Below are positions 35,762 through 45,865 of a DNA stretch of 64,000 nucleotides, piece by piece. The stretch is taken from NCBI GenBank assembly GCA_017651185.1, contig JAGCDJ010000020.1:82178-146177 (forward strand), given 5' to 3'. A program made the translations under genes and the position numbers. Source of the stretch: Bacteroidales bacterium (lineage in GTDB: Bacteria > Bacteroidota > Bacteroidia > Bacteroidales > ML635J-15). The stretch's first letter is position 1; the number at the start of each line of letters is the position of its first letter. Under the pieces are notes generated by a model. It was not told where the DNA came from. It saw only the letters and a program-made list of their open reading frames with translations, and made no database searches.

Positions 35762-38044
35762 ATGGAGAACAACTTGGTAATAGTAGAGTCACCCGCGAAA
35801 GCAAAGACCATTAAGAAGTTTCTTGGTGATGACTTCATCGTAAAATCTAGTTACGGACACATCAGGGACATTGAAAAGAAGAATCTGGGAATCGACATTG
35901 ACAACGGTTTTGCACCGGACTACGAAATTCCCGACGACAAGAAAAAAATAGTTGCAGAACTTAAGGAAGCCACAAAAAAAGTAAATACGGTTTGGCTGGC
36001 ATCCGATGAAGACCGCGAAGGAGAAGCCATATCGTGGCATTTGAAAGAAGTACTGAAACTCAAGAAAGAAAACACAAAGCGCATAGTTTTCCACGAGATT
36101 ACAAAGGATGCAATTAAGAATGCAATTGCAAACCCGCGCGATATAGACCAGAATCTGGTAAACGCACAACAGGCAAGACGAGTACTCGACCGCCTCGTCG
36201 GCTTCAAACTGTCACCATTACTGTGGAAAAAAATCAAACCGGCATTGTCGGCTGGACGAGTTCAGTCGGTAGCCGTAAAACTAATCGTTGAACGCGAAAG
36301 GGAAGTTACTGAATTCAACTCGAAATCGGAATATAAGATTGTAGGCGTTTTCAATATCGACGGCAACTCCGTAAAGGCGGAACTGTCAAAGAAATTCAAG
36401 ACCTACGAAGAAGCCAAGGCATTTGTAGAATCGTGCAAGGACAAGAATTTCAGCGTCAAGGACGTAACCAAAAAACCTGGCAAAAAGTCTCCTGCACCAC
36501 CATTCACGACATCTACCATGCAGCAGGAAGCCGGCAGAAAACTCGGTTATTCGGTCGCACAGACAATGAGATACGCACAAAATCTTTACGAAAACGGTTT
36601 CATTACCTATATGAGAACCGACTCGCTCAACTTGTCGACTCTTGCAATCGGAACTATCAAGTCCAACATTATCAAGAACTATGGCGACGAATACCTTCAC
36701 GTGCGCAAATATCAGACAAAGGTGAAAGGCGCACAGGAAGCACACGAAGCCATCAGACCGACATTCGTCGACAACGAGAAAATCGAAGCCACAAAGCAGG
36801 AACAACGCCTATACGACCTAATCCGCAAGAGAGCAATCGCATCACAGATGGCCGACGCCAAGACAGAAAAGACCATCGTGACAATAGGCGACGACAAAGA
36901 CACATTCTCATTCATTGCAACAGGTGAAACCATAATCTTCGACGGATTCCTGAAGTTGTATATCGAATCAAACGACGATGACAACGTGGAAGAAGCAACC
37001 GGAATACTCCCTAATATAATTATAGGTGCAAAAGCCGAAACTTCAAAAATCGAGGCAATAGAAAAATTCGACCAGCCACCTTCAAGGTACACCGAAGCAA
37101 GTCTTGTAAAGAAAATGGAAGAACTCGGCATCGGTCGTCCTTCTACCTACGCACCAACAATATCGACCATACAGCAGCGTGAGTATGTAGTAAAGGAAAG
37201 CAAGCCAGCAAAGAAGAGAAGCATAAAGGTAATTTCATTGTCGAAGGGCAAAATCAAGGAAAGCACAACTACCGAAAACTACGGTGCCGAAAGCAACAAA
37301 CTCTTCCCGACATCTATAGGAATAGTAGTGACCGACTATTTGTCCGCTCATTTCAACGATGTGCTCGACTACAACTTCACGGCCCAGATAGAAGAGAAGT
37401 TTGACGACATCGCAATGGGCAAACTCAAGTGGAACGATATGCTGAAGTCTTTCTACAAGTCATTCGACAAGGAAGTAGATTCGTCGCTGAAGGAAAAGGA
37501 AACTACAAAATGGGAGCGTAACATAGGCAACGACCCGAAGACAGGCGCACCTATTATAATAAAGATAGGCAAATACGGACCATACGCATCAATCGAAAAC
37601 GGTGACAAACCTATGTATGCAAGCTTGCGCAAGAACCAGAACATTGAGAATGTAACCCTCGAAGAGGTACTTGACCTGTTCAAACTGCCGCGCGAAATTG
37701 GAGAATACGAAGGCGATACCGTAACAGTTGCCCTCGGCAAGTTCGGACCGTACGTAAGGAATAACGGCAAGTTCTACTCGCTCGCCAAAACCGACGACCC
37801 ATACTCAATCACCATCGAAAGGGCAATCGAACTTATTGAGGAAAAGAAAGAGAAGATGAAGAACGCACTCTGCCGCACATTCGACGAGATGCCCGACATG
37901 CAAATCCTGAAAGGTAAGTTCGGACCATACATTTCGTACCAAAAAAAGAACTACAAAATACCAAAAAATATATCGCCCGAAGAAATCACTCTCGAACAAT
38001 GCAAAAGCATAATCGAAGCGGGTCAGGAGAAGAAGAAAAAATAA
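35762..38044 (+). CDS. topA: DNA topoisomerase I (type IA)
   Basis: Relaxes negatively supercoiled DNA by single-strand passage. The 760 residues have an N-terminal TOPRIM domain (IVESPAKAKTIKKFLG, WLASDEDREGEAISWHL), the active-site tyrosine at 283 in FITYMRTDS, and the SAGRVQSVAVKLI and RPSTYAPTISTIQ motifs. The C-terminus carries three GK(Y/F)GPY repeats (about 600-750), the zinc-free topoisomerase C-terminal repeats typical of Bacteroidetes, in place of E. coli-like zinc ribbons. The gene has its own promoter. Confidence 0.96.
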   Translation: MENNLVIVESPAKAKTIKKFLGDDFIVKSSYGHIRDIEKKNLGIDIDNGFAPDYEIPDDKKKIVAELKEATKKVNTVWLASDEDREGEAISWHLKEVLKLKKENTKRIVFHEITKDAIKNAIANPRDIDQNLVNAQQARRVLDRLVGFKLSPLLWKKIKPALSAGRVQSVAVKLIVEREREVTEFNSKSEYKIVGVFNIDGNSVKAELSKKFKTYEEAKAFVESCKDKNFSVKDVTKKPGKKSPAPPFTTSTMQQEAGRKLGYSVAQTMRYAQNLYENGFITYMRTDSLNLSTLAIGTIKSNIIKNYGDEYLHVRKYQTKVKGAQEAHEAIRPTFVDNEKIEATKQEQRLYDLIRKRAIASQMADAKTEKTIVTIGDDKDTFSFIATGETIIFDGFLKLYIESNDDDNVEEATGILPNIIIGAKAETSKIEAIEKFDQPPSRYTEASLVKKMEELGIGRPSTYAPTISTIQQREYVVKESKPAKKRSIKVISLSKGKIKESTTTENYGAESNKLFPTSIGIVVTDYLSAHFNDVLDYNFTAQIEEKFDDIAMGKLKWNDMLKSFYKSFDKEVDSSLKEKETTKWERNIGNDPKTGAPIIIKIGKYGPYASIENGDKPMYASLRKNQNIENVTLEEVLDLFKLPREIGEYEGDTVTVALGKFGPYVRNNGKFYSLAKTDDPYSITIERAIELIEEKKEKMKNALCRTFDEMPDMQILKGKFGPYISYQKKNYKIPKNISPEEITLEQCKSIIEAGQEKKKK

Positions 38045-38344
38045 ACAAAAATTTACTATCTGGTTAGTATTTTGTTAAAAACTTGACTTGATTTGGAGGT
38101 GTCGCGAAAAAAAAATTGCAGCACCTCCAAATTTTAGACTTGAAAATCCGTTTTTTTCTCAAGTTTATTAACAAGACAATCAGTTACTTAAGAGTTAATA
38201 ACCGTTTAAACAAAAAAAAGTTCATAAAATTTGGTCGCATAAAAAAAAAGCATTTAATTTACCAACTTGAAATTTGGAGATATACTATACGGTTATAAAC
38301 TGATATGTTAGACACTATTGTAAAACGAAAATAACGGAAACAGT
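38045..38344 (+). promoter_or_regulatory. Upstream region of the porPKLMN operon with a large inverted repeat
   Basis: Three hundred AT-rich bases with no gene. TTTGGAGGTG (38092-38101) pairs perfectly with CACCTCCAAA (38122-38131) around a 20-base loop containing a run of nine A; it may end topA transcription or bind a regulator. A smaller repeat ACTTGA/TCAAGT lies at about 38138-38164. I find no good TAnnTTTG element near the porP start, which would fit transcription by an alternative sigma factor, as known for SigP/PorX control in P. gingivalis (inference). Confidence 0.5.
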
Positions 38345-39286
38345 ATGAGAAAAGGGTTAATACTATCGGGACTGTTAATATTGCTTTCTGCATGTTGGTC
38401 GTTTGCACAAAATGACTCGCACTACAGTTTGTTTGAATATTCGCAGAACCTATATAATCCGGGGGCCGCAGGAGCAAACAATGCGATATGCATCACAAGT
38501 ATGCATCGCCAGCAATGGGTTGGATTTGACGAAGGTCGCCCTCAAACCACCATATTTACATTTGATATGCCAATTAAGGATTTCATGGGAATTGGCGCAG
38601 CAGTAATGCATGAAAGCATTGGTTTCGGAAACGATGTAAGTTTTATGGTAAACGCTGCTTACAGACATGAATTCTCTTTCGGCATATTAGGTGCAGGCGT
38701 GAGTCTCGGTATGCTGAACAGAAATTTAGACGGAGAATGGAGAACCCCAAATTCTCTTGGCGGAGACCCAGTCTACAGGGATCCAACTATACCACATAAG
38801 GACAGCAAGACCATATTCGACATGCACCTCGGTGCAACTCTCTACGGAAAGGACTTCTGGGCAGGACTCTCTGTAAGCCACCTTACAAGACCGACAATCG
38901 AACTTGGTGGAGCCAAATCAACATACCTTGCTAGACACTACTACGTTGCAGGAGGATACAACTGGACTCTACCGAATCCTTCAAGCGACTTGCTATTCTC
39001 TGCAATGGCAGTATACGCTTCAACATTCGAATTCCAAATCAATGCTAAATACTTGTTCGAGAAGAAGTTCTGGGCAGGATTGTCTTATAGGTACAACGAT
39101 GCTATCGTACCTATGCTCGGTTTGCATTTGTCGTTTGGCATGAGTATTGGATATTGCTACGATATACCTCTAGGAAAAAATTCTTACAGGTATAACACTG
39201 GTTCTCACGAAATTATGGTTAGATATTGCTTCAATGTTGCTAAGAACAACAATATGGGTAGGTACAGAAGCGTTAGAAGATTATAA
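38345..39286 (+). CDS. porP: PorP/SprF family outer-membrane protein (T9SS)
   Basis: A 313-residue outer-membrane barrel with a signal peptide (MRKGLILSGLLILLSACWSFAQ). It shows the PorP/SprF hallmarks: an early YNPG(A)AGAN, then HRQQWVGF(D)..PQT, and alternating beta strands to a C-terminal strand. PorP-type proteins assist delivery or anchoring of type B cargo; SprF does this for SprB. As first gene of the porP-K-L-M-N cluster it matches the P. gingivalis porP position. The giant adhesin here is an obvious candidate client, which is inference. The signal ends ...SACWSFAQ; the Cys could suggest lipidation, but cleavage after FAQ is more likely. Confidence 0.92.
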   Translation: MRKGLILSGLLILLSACWSFAQNDSHYSLFEYSQNLYNPGAAGANNAICITSMHRQQWVGFDEGRPQTTIFTFDMPIKDFMGIGAAVMHESIGFGNDVSFMVNAAYRHEFSFGILGAGVSLGMLNRNLDGEWRTPNSLGGDPVYRDPTIPHKDSKTIFDMHLGATLYGKDFWAGLSVSHLTRPTIELGGAKSTYLARHYYVAGGYNWTLPNPSSDLLFSAMAVYASTFEFQINAKYLFEKKFWAGLSYRYNDAIVPMLGLHLSFGMSIGYCYDIPLGKNSYRYNTGSHEIMVRYCFNVAKNNNMGRYRSVRRL

Positions 39287-39356
39287 ACTGGGAATAACTA
39301 GAAAGAGAAAATTATTAAGTAATAGTTAAAAGAGAAACTTACTAAATATTATAATT

Positions 39357-41024
39357 ATGAGAACGTTACTTGTCATTTTAGCCGTATTCATCATCGCTTT
39401 GGTTAGCGGTTGCAGCTATTCGGGTAATGGTGAACTGACCGGAGTAGAACGTAAGACGTGGTACACTCCTCAACCCTACGGAATGCTTTTCATTCCTCCT
39501 GGATCATACCAGATGGGTCCAAGCGACCAGGATGTCCCCTATGCAATGACAGCTCAATCGAAAACAGTTACCATTCAAGGTTTTTGGATGGACGAAACCG
39601 AAATAACAAATTCGGAATACAGACAGTTCGTATATTGGGTAAGAGACTCACTGGCTCTCACTACATTAGGTAAGGAAACTAAAAACTCGGTGGATTTCGG
39701 TGACATTAGCACAAAGAAATCGTACCAGCCAACCGATTTTATCATCGACGATGCTGAAGTATCGGAAGAAGAAGTTAACTTTATGACCAACATGTACGAA
39801 AATGGTGAGTTCGACTTCGACGACTACGACAACAACAACTTCCTCGATTGGAACGGTCCACTGGATTACAATGATTTGGAACTCAAGGGTATCCTCATCA
39901 AGAACGAAATCCCGAACAATTTTAACCAGACTTTGTTCTTGCTCCCTCCTGCTGAACTCTACAGGTTCAACCGCAAGATCGACATGAACACTGACGCATT
40001 GTACTACGAATATTTCTGGCAGGATTTGAGACAGGCAGCACAGAAGCACGTATTCAAACCAGGTGACGACGCTGTTATCCAAGACGCTGAACTTGCACGT
40101 AGTTTCGAACGTGAAGCTGACCACGGACTTAGAATCGGCAGACACTTCAATCCTGAAACAGGCCACTATGAAGGTACAATCAAGGATCGCGAAAAAATGA
40201 AGGAAGATGCTGAATGGGAAGACTTTGCCGACAGGGAAATCAAGAACTACGACGGAAAGTCTGATGCAGGAAGACATGGCGGAAGATACAGCTACTGGAT
40301 GCACGAGAAAGTACATATCTACCCAGATACTCTCTGCTGGATTAGCGATTTCACATATTCGTACAACGAACCTATGGCAAAGGCATATTTCTGGCATCCT
40401 GCATACGACTACTATCCAGTAGTTGGTGTAACATGGAAGCAGGCATCGGCATTCTGCGTATGGAGAACCATGATGAAGAACGCTTCACAGGCAGCAGCTG
40501 GTGAATATGCATTGCAAGACTACAGACTTCCTACCGAATCGGAATGGGAATATGCAGCACGCGGTGGTCTCGACCTCATGATGTATCCTTGGGGCGGTCT
40601 CTACACCCGCAACTATAGCGGTTGCCACGTGGCAAACTTCAAACCTATGAGAGGTAACTACTATGATGATGGTGGAGTACAGACACTTATGGTTGCAACT
40701 TTCGACCCCAACGAATTCGGTCTTTACGATATGGCAGGAAACGTTGCTGAATGGACAAACAACGCATTCGACGAAGCTGCATACAACTATACACACGACT
40801 TGAATCCTGACTATGAATATTACGCACATCCAGATGATTCTCCCGCACTTAAGAGAAAGGTCATCAGAGGCGGTTCATGGAAGGACGTATCGTACTACAT
40901 GCAGAATGGTACACGTACATACGAATATCAGGATTCTGCAAAGTGCTACATCGGTTTCAGATGCGTAAGGGAATACCTTGGTCGTCACAGAGGCGATGGA
41001 ACTTCCTATTCACAAGTATATTAA
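39357..41024 (+). CDS. porK: T9SS ring lipoprotein PorK/GldK
   Basis: A 555-residue lipoprotein; the signal ends in a lipobox with Cys at about residue 19 (LVSGCSYSG). The body is a formylglycine-generating-enzyme/sulfatase-modifying fold (PGSYQMGPSD near residue 50; LPTESEWEYAARGG; GNVAEWTNNAF; KVIRGGSWKD; IGFRCVREY). Acidic insertions and a long charged insert split the fold. In GldK/PorK the fold is structural and not catalytic: with PorN it forms the large periplasmic ring at the outer membrane. Second gene of the operon, 70 bases after porP. Confidence 0.95.
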   Translation: MRTLLVILAVFIIALVSGCSYSGNGELTGVERKTWYTPQPYGMLFIPPGSYQMGPSDQDVPYAMTAQSKTVTIQGFWMDETEITNSEYRQFVYWVRDSLALTTLGKETKNSVDFGDISTKKSYQPTDFIIDDAEVSEEEVNFMTNMYENGEFDFDDYDNNNFLDWNGPLDYNDLELKGILIKNEIPNNFNQTLFLLPPAELYRFNRKIDMNTDALYYEYFWQDLRQAAQKHVFKPGDDAVIQDAELARSFEREADHGLRIGRHFNPETGHYEGTIKDREKMKEDAEWEDFADREIKNYDGKSDAGRHGGRYSYWMHEKVHIYPDTLCWISDFTYSYNEPMAKAYFWHPAYDYYPVVGVTWKQASAFCVWRTMMKNASQAAAGEYALQDYRLPTESEWEYAARGGLDLMMYPWGGLYTRNYSGCHVANFKPMRGNYYDDGGVQTLMVATFDPNEFGLYDMAGNVAEWTNNAFDEAAYNYTHDLNPDYEYYAHPDDSPALKRKVIRGGSWKDVSYYMQNGTRTYEYQDSAKCYIGFRCVREYLGRHRGDGTSYSQVY

Positions 41025-41076
41025 GTGTTTAATTAGAATTATATTAAGTATTATTAAAAACTAAAAAAGTAAAAGT

Positions 41077-42012
41077 ATGAGTTTAGGTGAATTGACCCAA
41101 ACCAAAGGGTACAAAGTATTTATGGGTTATGTTTACGGTTGGGGTGCAACCGTCGTTATGGTTGGAGCATTGTTCAAAATCCAGCACTATCCTGGTGCTA
41201 GTGTCATGCTTATCGTAGGTCTTATGACGGAAGCTGTAATCTTCTTCCTCTCAGCATTCGAACCACCTCACGAACAAGTTGACTGGAGCTTGGTTTACCC
41301 CGAACTCGCAGGCATTGACAAGGATATGGACAATATCAACGTTGAAGACAAGAAAGCAGCAGTTAAGTCAAAGAAATCTGCTCTCGAAAAATTTGACGCA
41401 ATGATTGAAAATGCAGAGATTACACCCGAATTGTTTGAAAAGTTGGGTCATGGTTTGAAGAACTTGAATACTACTACCGAAAAGTTGAAAGATGTATCAG
41501 ACGCTACAGCTGCTACCAATAATTATGTAGCTAACTTCGAAATGGCATCACAGAAGGTTAACTCGTTCGCAGAAGCATACGGTGCATCAGCACAGAAGCT
41601 CAACGTACAGGCAGAAAACCTTGCAAATGCATACGAAAGATCAGCAAAGTCTGTTGGCAATTCTGGCGACGAACTTTCGGCAACCTACACCAAGCTCATC
41701 GCTTCGATGAACAAGGAACTCGAAACTTCTGCTGGCAGTGGCAAGTCGTACAACGAACAGCTCAACATCATGAACAAGAACCTCATGGCATTGAACTCAG
41801 TATACGAAATGCAACTCGAAGGAACAAACAAGCAGTTCGAAGCAGCAAAGAAGTTGTCATCTGGTTTGGACGAAATCATGGCAAACATGAAGCAGTCAGC
41901 AGAAGACACAAAGCGCTACAGAGACGAAATAGGAAGATTGAGTTCGAACTTGGCAGCAATGAACACTATTTATGGAAACATGCTTGCTGCAATGAATTTC
42001 AAGCAGAATTAA
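41077..42012 (+). CDS. porL: T9SS motor protein PorL/GldL
   Basis: A 311-residue inner-membrane protein with two N-terminal transmembrane helices (about 14-33 and 42-61) and a long cytoplasmic coiled-coil. The helices form the stator pentamer that, around PorM, uses the proton gradient to power secretion. Glu52 in the second helix (GLMTEAVIFFLS) corresponds to the conserved glutamate shown to matter in Flavobacterium GldL. The cytoplasmic part is rich in Lys/Glu/Asn with heptad character. It follows porK by 52 bases. Confidence 0.95.
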   Translation: MSLGELTQTKGYKVFMGYVYGWGATVVMVGALFKIQHYPGASVMLIVGLMTEAVIFFLSAFEPPHEQVDWSLVYPELAGIDKDMDNINVEDKKAAVKSKKSALEKFDAMIENAEITPELFEKLGHGLKNLNTTTEKLKDVSDATAATNNYVANFEMASQKVNSFAEAYGASAQKLNVQAENLANAYERSAKSVGNSGDELSATYTKLIASMNKELETSAGSGKSYNEQLNIMNKNLMALNSVYEMQLEGTNKQFEAAKKLSSGLDEIMANMKQSAEDTKRYRDEIGRLSSNLAAMNTIYGNMLAAMNFKQN

Positions 42013-42064
42013 TTTCCGCATAGAGAATTTTAACTGATTGTTGAACATTAAAAACTAAAGTTAT

Positions 42065-43747
42065 ATGTCAGGTGGAAATTGTCCGGAGACCCCGAGACAG
42101 AAAATGATCGGTATGATGTACCTGTTCTACACCGCACTTATGGCATTGAACGTATCAAACGAAGTTTTGAACGCGTTCGTAGCGGTAAACGCAGGTATTC
42201 AGCAGACCACTGAAAACTTCTCGATTAAAACCGGAGAACTATACGGAAGAATTGACGGCAAAGCCGCTGAGCAGCCCGGCAAATATGCTGCACTGCAAAA
42301 GGAAGCTCATGAATTTGAAGCAGAATGTAATAAAATCTTCAATGGTATCAGAAGAATCAAAGTTCAGTGCTTGAACAAGAGTGATGAAACCATTGACCCT
42401 ACAAATATTGAAATGGATACCGCAGTAATCAAGAAGATGGACGACATCAACGCTGCTCCAGCAATCATGGACAAGGAAGCTGGTGGTGTTATGGGCGACA
42501 GCTTGAGATCGTGGATGGATAACTTCAGAGAAATGGTACTCAAAATGTCTGTATTCAGAACAGACAAGAAGGATCCTAATAGCCCTGTTGATACAACAAG
42601 TTCATTCTACAAGAGAACAGCAGCTGCACTTGCTACTCCAGACAAGATTGACGACGGTGCAACAATTCCTTGGGAACTCGGTCTTGTAAGACACATGCCT
42701 CTCGTTGGTACTTTGGCATTGCTCTCAAAATTGCAGTCGGATATTAGAAACGTTGAAGCTGAAGTTTTGCAGCAGATGGTTGCCGACCTCGAAGGTATGG
42801 ATATCCGTATCTCATCTCTTACTGGTTTGGTTAGTACATCAAAGAGCGTTGTAATGAGCGGTAGCGAATACGAAGCACAGATATTCATCGGTGCTCGCGA
42901 TACCACAATGAGACCTACCATTTATATTACACAGACAGCTCCATACTACGATTCAGTTGTTAAGCCTAATGGCGAAATTGAATACAAGCAACTTGCAAAT
43001 GCTACCTACGACACTCTTCCTTTGGACGAACAAGGTCGTGGTACATGGAAAAATGTTGGTGGCGTTGGTGAACACGGATACGGCGGTTTGATTTTCTATA
43101 AGTCGAACGTTGGTGACCAGTGGATTCCATACAAATCATCATACGCAGTTGCTACATCATCTACAACAATTTCAGCTACAGCTTGTAACATCTTCTACAA
43201 AGGTTTGCAGAACCCATTGTCAGTTGCAGCATCAGGTTACACAAACATCAATGTTTCGGCAACAGGTGGTGCTACTATAACCAAGGGTAAACTTGCTGGA
43301 TACGAAGGCGAATATATCGTAACAATTCCTGCAGGAAGCCAGACCAAGGAAGTAACCATCAACGTAAGCGCAGACGGAAAGTCGGTTGGACATCAGACAT
43401 TCAAGGTCATGAACGTTCCTTCACCTATTATTACAATAGGCGGTTACAAGAGTGGTGACGATGTTCCAAAGGCAGCTATTAAAGGTTCACCTAGACTTGA
43501 TGCAGTACTTGAAGGCGGATTCTTCCCGTTCAAGGACGTAAAATATACCGTAACATCTTTCACATACATGAAGGAAGTAAGAGGTGTAACATCGTCACAG
43601 GTTGTAAGCGGAAACACAATACCGGGCGATATCTTGTCAGACATATCAAAGAAGGCATCAGGATCTTCGATTTCGTTCATCGGAATCAAGGTTTCATCAC
43701 CTTCAGGACCGAGAAACGCTCCAGGTTTTGCAGCAAGATTGAAATAA
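42065..43747 (+). CDS. porM: T9SS motor/shaft protein PorM/GldM
   Basis: A 560-residue protein anchored by one N-terminal helix (about residues 15-35, MMYLFYTALMALNVS) with a long periplasmic part. The family forms a dimeric shaft of stacked domains reaching from the PorL motor to the PorK/N ring. The start SGGNCPETPRQKMIG is highly characteristic of GldM. The C-terminal beta-rich domains include Ig-like strands (about 250-560). Operon order and 52-bp spacing after porL support the call. Confidence 0.95.
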   Translation: MSGGNCPETPRQKMIGMMYLFYTALMALNVSNEVLNAFVAVNAGIQQTTENFSIKTGELYGRIDGKAAEQPGKYAALQKEAHEFEAECNKIFNGIRRIKVQCLNKSDETIDPTNIEMDTAVIKKMDDINAAPAIMDKEAGGVMGDSLRSWMDNFREMVLKMSVFRTDKKDPNSPVDTTSSFYKRTAAALATPDKIDDGATIPWELGLVRHMPLVGTLALLSKLQSDIRNVEAEVLQQMVADLEGMDIRISSLTGLVSTSKSVVMSGSEYEAQIFIGARDTTMRPTIYITQTAPYYDSVVKPNGEIEYKQLANATYDTLPLDEQGRGTWKNVGGVGEHGYGGLIFYKSNVGDQWIPYKSSYAVATSSTTISATACNIFYKGLQNPLSVAASGYTNINVSATGGATITKGKLAGYEGEYIVTIPAGSQTKEVTINVSADGKSVGHQTFKVMNVPSPIITIGGYKSGDDVPKAAIKGSPRLDAVLEGGFFPFKDVKYTVTSFTYMKEVRGVTSSQVVSGNTIPGDILSDISKKASGSSISFIGIKVSSPSGPRNAPGFAARLK

Positions 43748-43762
43748 TTAAAATTCATAGTC

Positions 43763-44707
43763 ATGAAAAGATTAGTTAGTTTTTCCGTATTATTGGCTCT
43801 CACACTAGCATTGGCAAACACATCGTTCGGTCAAGTACTCGACGGTGCATTCGCCAGAGAGACAACAGTGAAGAGAAATGTAGTTCCCCTGCCATACATC
43901 AGGGAGGCAGACGCTATGTATTCGAAGAAAATCCTCAGGATATTGGAACTCAAAGAAAAACAGAACCTTCCCCTGTACTACCCGCAGACAAGAATGACTT
44001 ATCCGGGCGAATTGCAACCGCAAAGAAGCAGGGTTAACCTTCTGTATCTTGTGTACGATATCGGCATAAAAGGAAAAACTTTCTATAAAGCCACAGGAAA
44101 GGAAATCGAGGACAACGAAAGTACCGACAACAGGTACCCTGTATTCAAACTCGATGCAGGCGACATCACAAACTGGTGGAGAGAACCTATTGAAAAGGAC
44201 GACCCATCAAGAGATTCTTTGTTGTCATACGAAGGAACAATAAAGATTGCCGACCCATATTCAGACGATCCTGACAATCCAGACTACATCGAAGTTGCTC
44301 AGAAGATGGAACTTGAAGAAAGCGACCGCGGTGTAATGGAAGAATTGTGGGTATGGGAAGAATGGTTCTTCGACAAGCAAAGATCGGTTATGGATGTCAA
44401 GATTATGGCAATGTCATTCGACGGATATACCTCCGAAGGTCGTGTATGGCCGTTCTGGATTGCATACAACGACTATCGTCCGCTGTTCACCACATACGAG
44501 ACATTCAACTCTCACAATGAGGCAGAACACAGGACTTTCGATGACATTTTCCTGCAGAGAAGATTCTCGAGCTTCATAGTTGCCGAAACAAACAACTACG
44601 ACAACCGTCTTATCTCCGACTACCTCATTGGTATAGAAGCAATAAGGGAAGGTGAAAGAATTCAGGACGAAATGTTCAAGATTGAACACGACATGTGGGA
44701 ATTCTAA
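43763..44707 (+). CDS. porN: T9SS ring protein PorN/GldN
   Basis: A 314-residue periplasmic protein with a signal peptide (MKRLVSFSVLLALTLALANTSFGQ). Family features include an early READAMYSKKILR(I)LELKEKQN and a C-terminal IREGERIQDEMFKIEHDMWEF. PorN complexes with PorK to make the ring at the outer membrane. It begins 15 bases after porM and is followed by a terminator, so it is the last gene of the operon. Confidence 0.94.
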   Translation: MKRLVSFSVLLALTLALANTSFGQVLDGAFARETTVKRNVVPLPYIREADAMYSKKILRILELKEKQNLPLYYPQTRMTYPGELQPQRSRVNLLYLVYDIGIKGKTFYKATGKEIEDNESTDNRYPVFKLDAGDITNWWREPIEKDDPSRDSLLSYEGTIKIADPYSDDPDNPDYIEVAQKMELEESDRGVMEELWVWEEWFFDKQRSVMDVKIMAMSFDGYTSEGRVWPFWIAYNDYRPLFTTYETFNSHNEAEHRTFDDIFLQRRFSSFIVAETNNYDNRLISDYLIGIEAIREGERIQDEMFKIEHDMWEF

Positions 44708-44730
44708 CGAATTTTATATTCAAAAAATAC

Positions 44731-44763
44731 GGAAGGGCTGCCAATGGCGGTCCTTTCCTTTTT
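44731..44763 (+). terminator. Terminator of the porPKLMN operon
   Basis: GGAAGGGCTGCC pairs with GGCGGTCCTTTCC (with G-T pairs and one bulge) around AAT, followed by TTTTT. Confidence 0.75.
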
Positions 44764-44867
44764 ATATCGTTGACAGTTTCAAACCGCACCACAGAAACGA
44801 TTCCCAACATATAAACAGGGGTTAATAAAATTTATCCTTTTTGTTTTACGCCCAATTAAAAATGAAA

Positions 44868-44875
44868 TAAATTTG
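44868..44875 (+). promoter_or_regulatory. -7 element for prs
   Basis: TAAATTTG, 30 bases before the prs ATG; the nearest upstream TTTG (44840-44843) is further than the usual 19-base spacing. Confidence 0.5.
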
Positions 44876-44905
44876 CAGACCGAAACATAATAACAATTTG
44901 TACAA

Positions 44906-45865
44906 ATGACAACAAACAGCGAGATAGCTTCACCTATCAAATTCTTCGCAGGCTCGGCAAGCAGATATGTAGCCGAGGAAATCGTAAAAGGTTACAACCC
45001 AGAAATGAAACTCGGCGAAAGCACATTGCTTAAATTCAGCGACGGCGAGTTTGTCACAAGCATCGACGAAACCGTCAGAGGATGCACAGTATTCCTAATC
45101 CAATCGACATTTCCACCAGTAGAAAACCTCTTCGAACTTATGCTAATGGTTGATGCAGCAAAACGCGCATCAGCAGAGCAGGTCGTAGCAGTTATCCCCT
45201 ACTTCGGATTTGCACGTCAGGACAGAAAGGACAAACCAAGAGTTGCAATCGGAGCAAAACTTGTAGCCGACCTACTTATGGCATCGGGCGTTAACCGCGT
45301 CATGACAATGGACCTGCACGCAGACCAGATACAAGGTTTCTTCAACGTGCCAGTAGACCACATCTACGCATCGACATTGTTCGTGCCATACATCAAGAGT
45401 TTGAACCTTGACAACCTTGTAATAGCATCGCCAGACATGGGAGGTGCAAAGAGAGCAAAAGCATACTCGCATTTCCTTGATGCAGAAATGGTTATCTCAC
45501 ACAAGTCAAGATCAAAAGCCAACATGGTAAGCGAAATGATGGTAATCGGCGACGTAAAGGACAAGAACGTAATCATAGTCGACGACATGATTGACACCGC
45601 AGGTACAATAACAATGGCAGCAGACATTATTATGGAAAAGGGCGCAAAGAGCGTTCGCGCCGTTGCTACCCACCCTGTTCTTTCGGGACCAGCATACGAA
45701 AGAATTAACAAGTCGGCTCTCATCGAGGTTATTACCACCAACTCAATTCCTATAAAGGAAGGCGCTTCAGACAAAATCAAGGTAATATCAATAGGTGAAC
45801 TTTTCGGCGACGTAATAAACAACGTATACCATCACAAATCCATTAGCAAAAACTTCATTGTATAA
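44906..45865 (+). CDS. prs: Ribose-phosphate pyrophosphokinase (PRPP synthetase)
   Basis: Makes PRPP from ribose 5-phosphate and ATP for nucleotide, His and Trp synthesis. The 319 residues show the N-terminal FSDGE substrate motif, YFGFARQDRK, MDLHADQIQGFF and the PRPP-binding VDDMIDTAGT. Length and motifs are those of a class I bacterial enzyme. The stop TAA overlaps the next ATG by one base (TAATG), coupling it to a deoxynucleoside kinase, so the two genes form a nucleotide-metabolism unit. Confidence 0.95.
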   Translation: MTTNSEIASPIKFFAGSASRYVAEEIVKGYNPEMKLGESTLLKFSDGEFVTSIDETVRGCTVFLIQSTFPPVENLFELMLMVDAAKRASAEQVVAVIPYFGFARQDRKDKPRVAIGAKLVADLLMASGVNRVMTMDLHADQIQGFFNVPVDHIYASTLFVPYIKSLNLDNLVIASPDMGGAKRAKAYSHFLDAEMVISHKSRSKANMVSEMMVIGDVKDKNVIIVDDMIDTAGTITMAADIIMEKGAKSVRAVATHPVLSGPAYERINKSALIEVITTNSIPIKEGASDKIKVISIGELFGDVINNVYHHKSISKNFIV

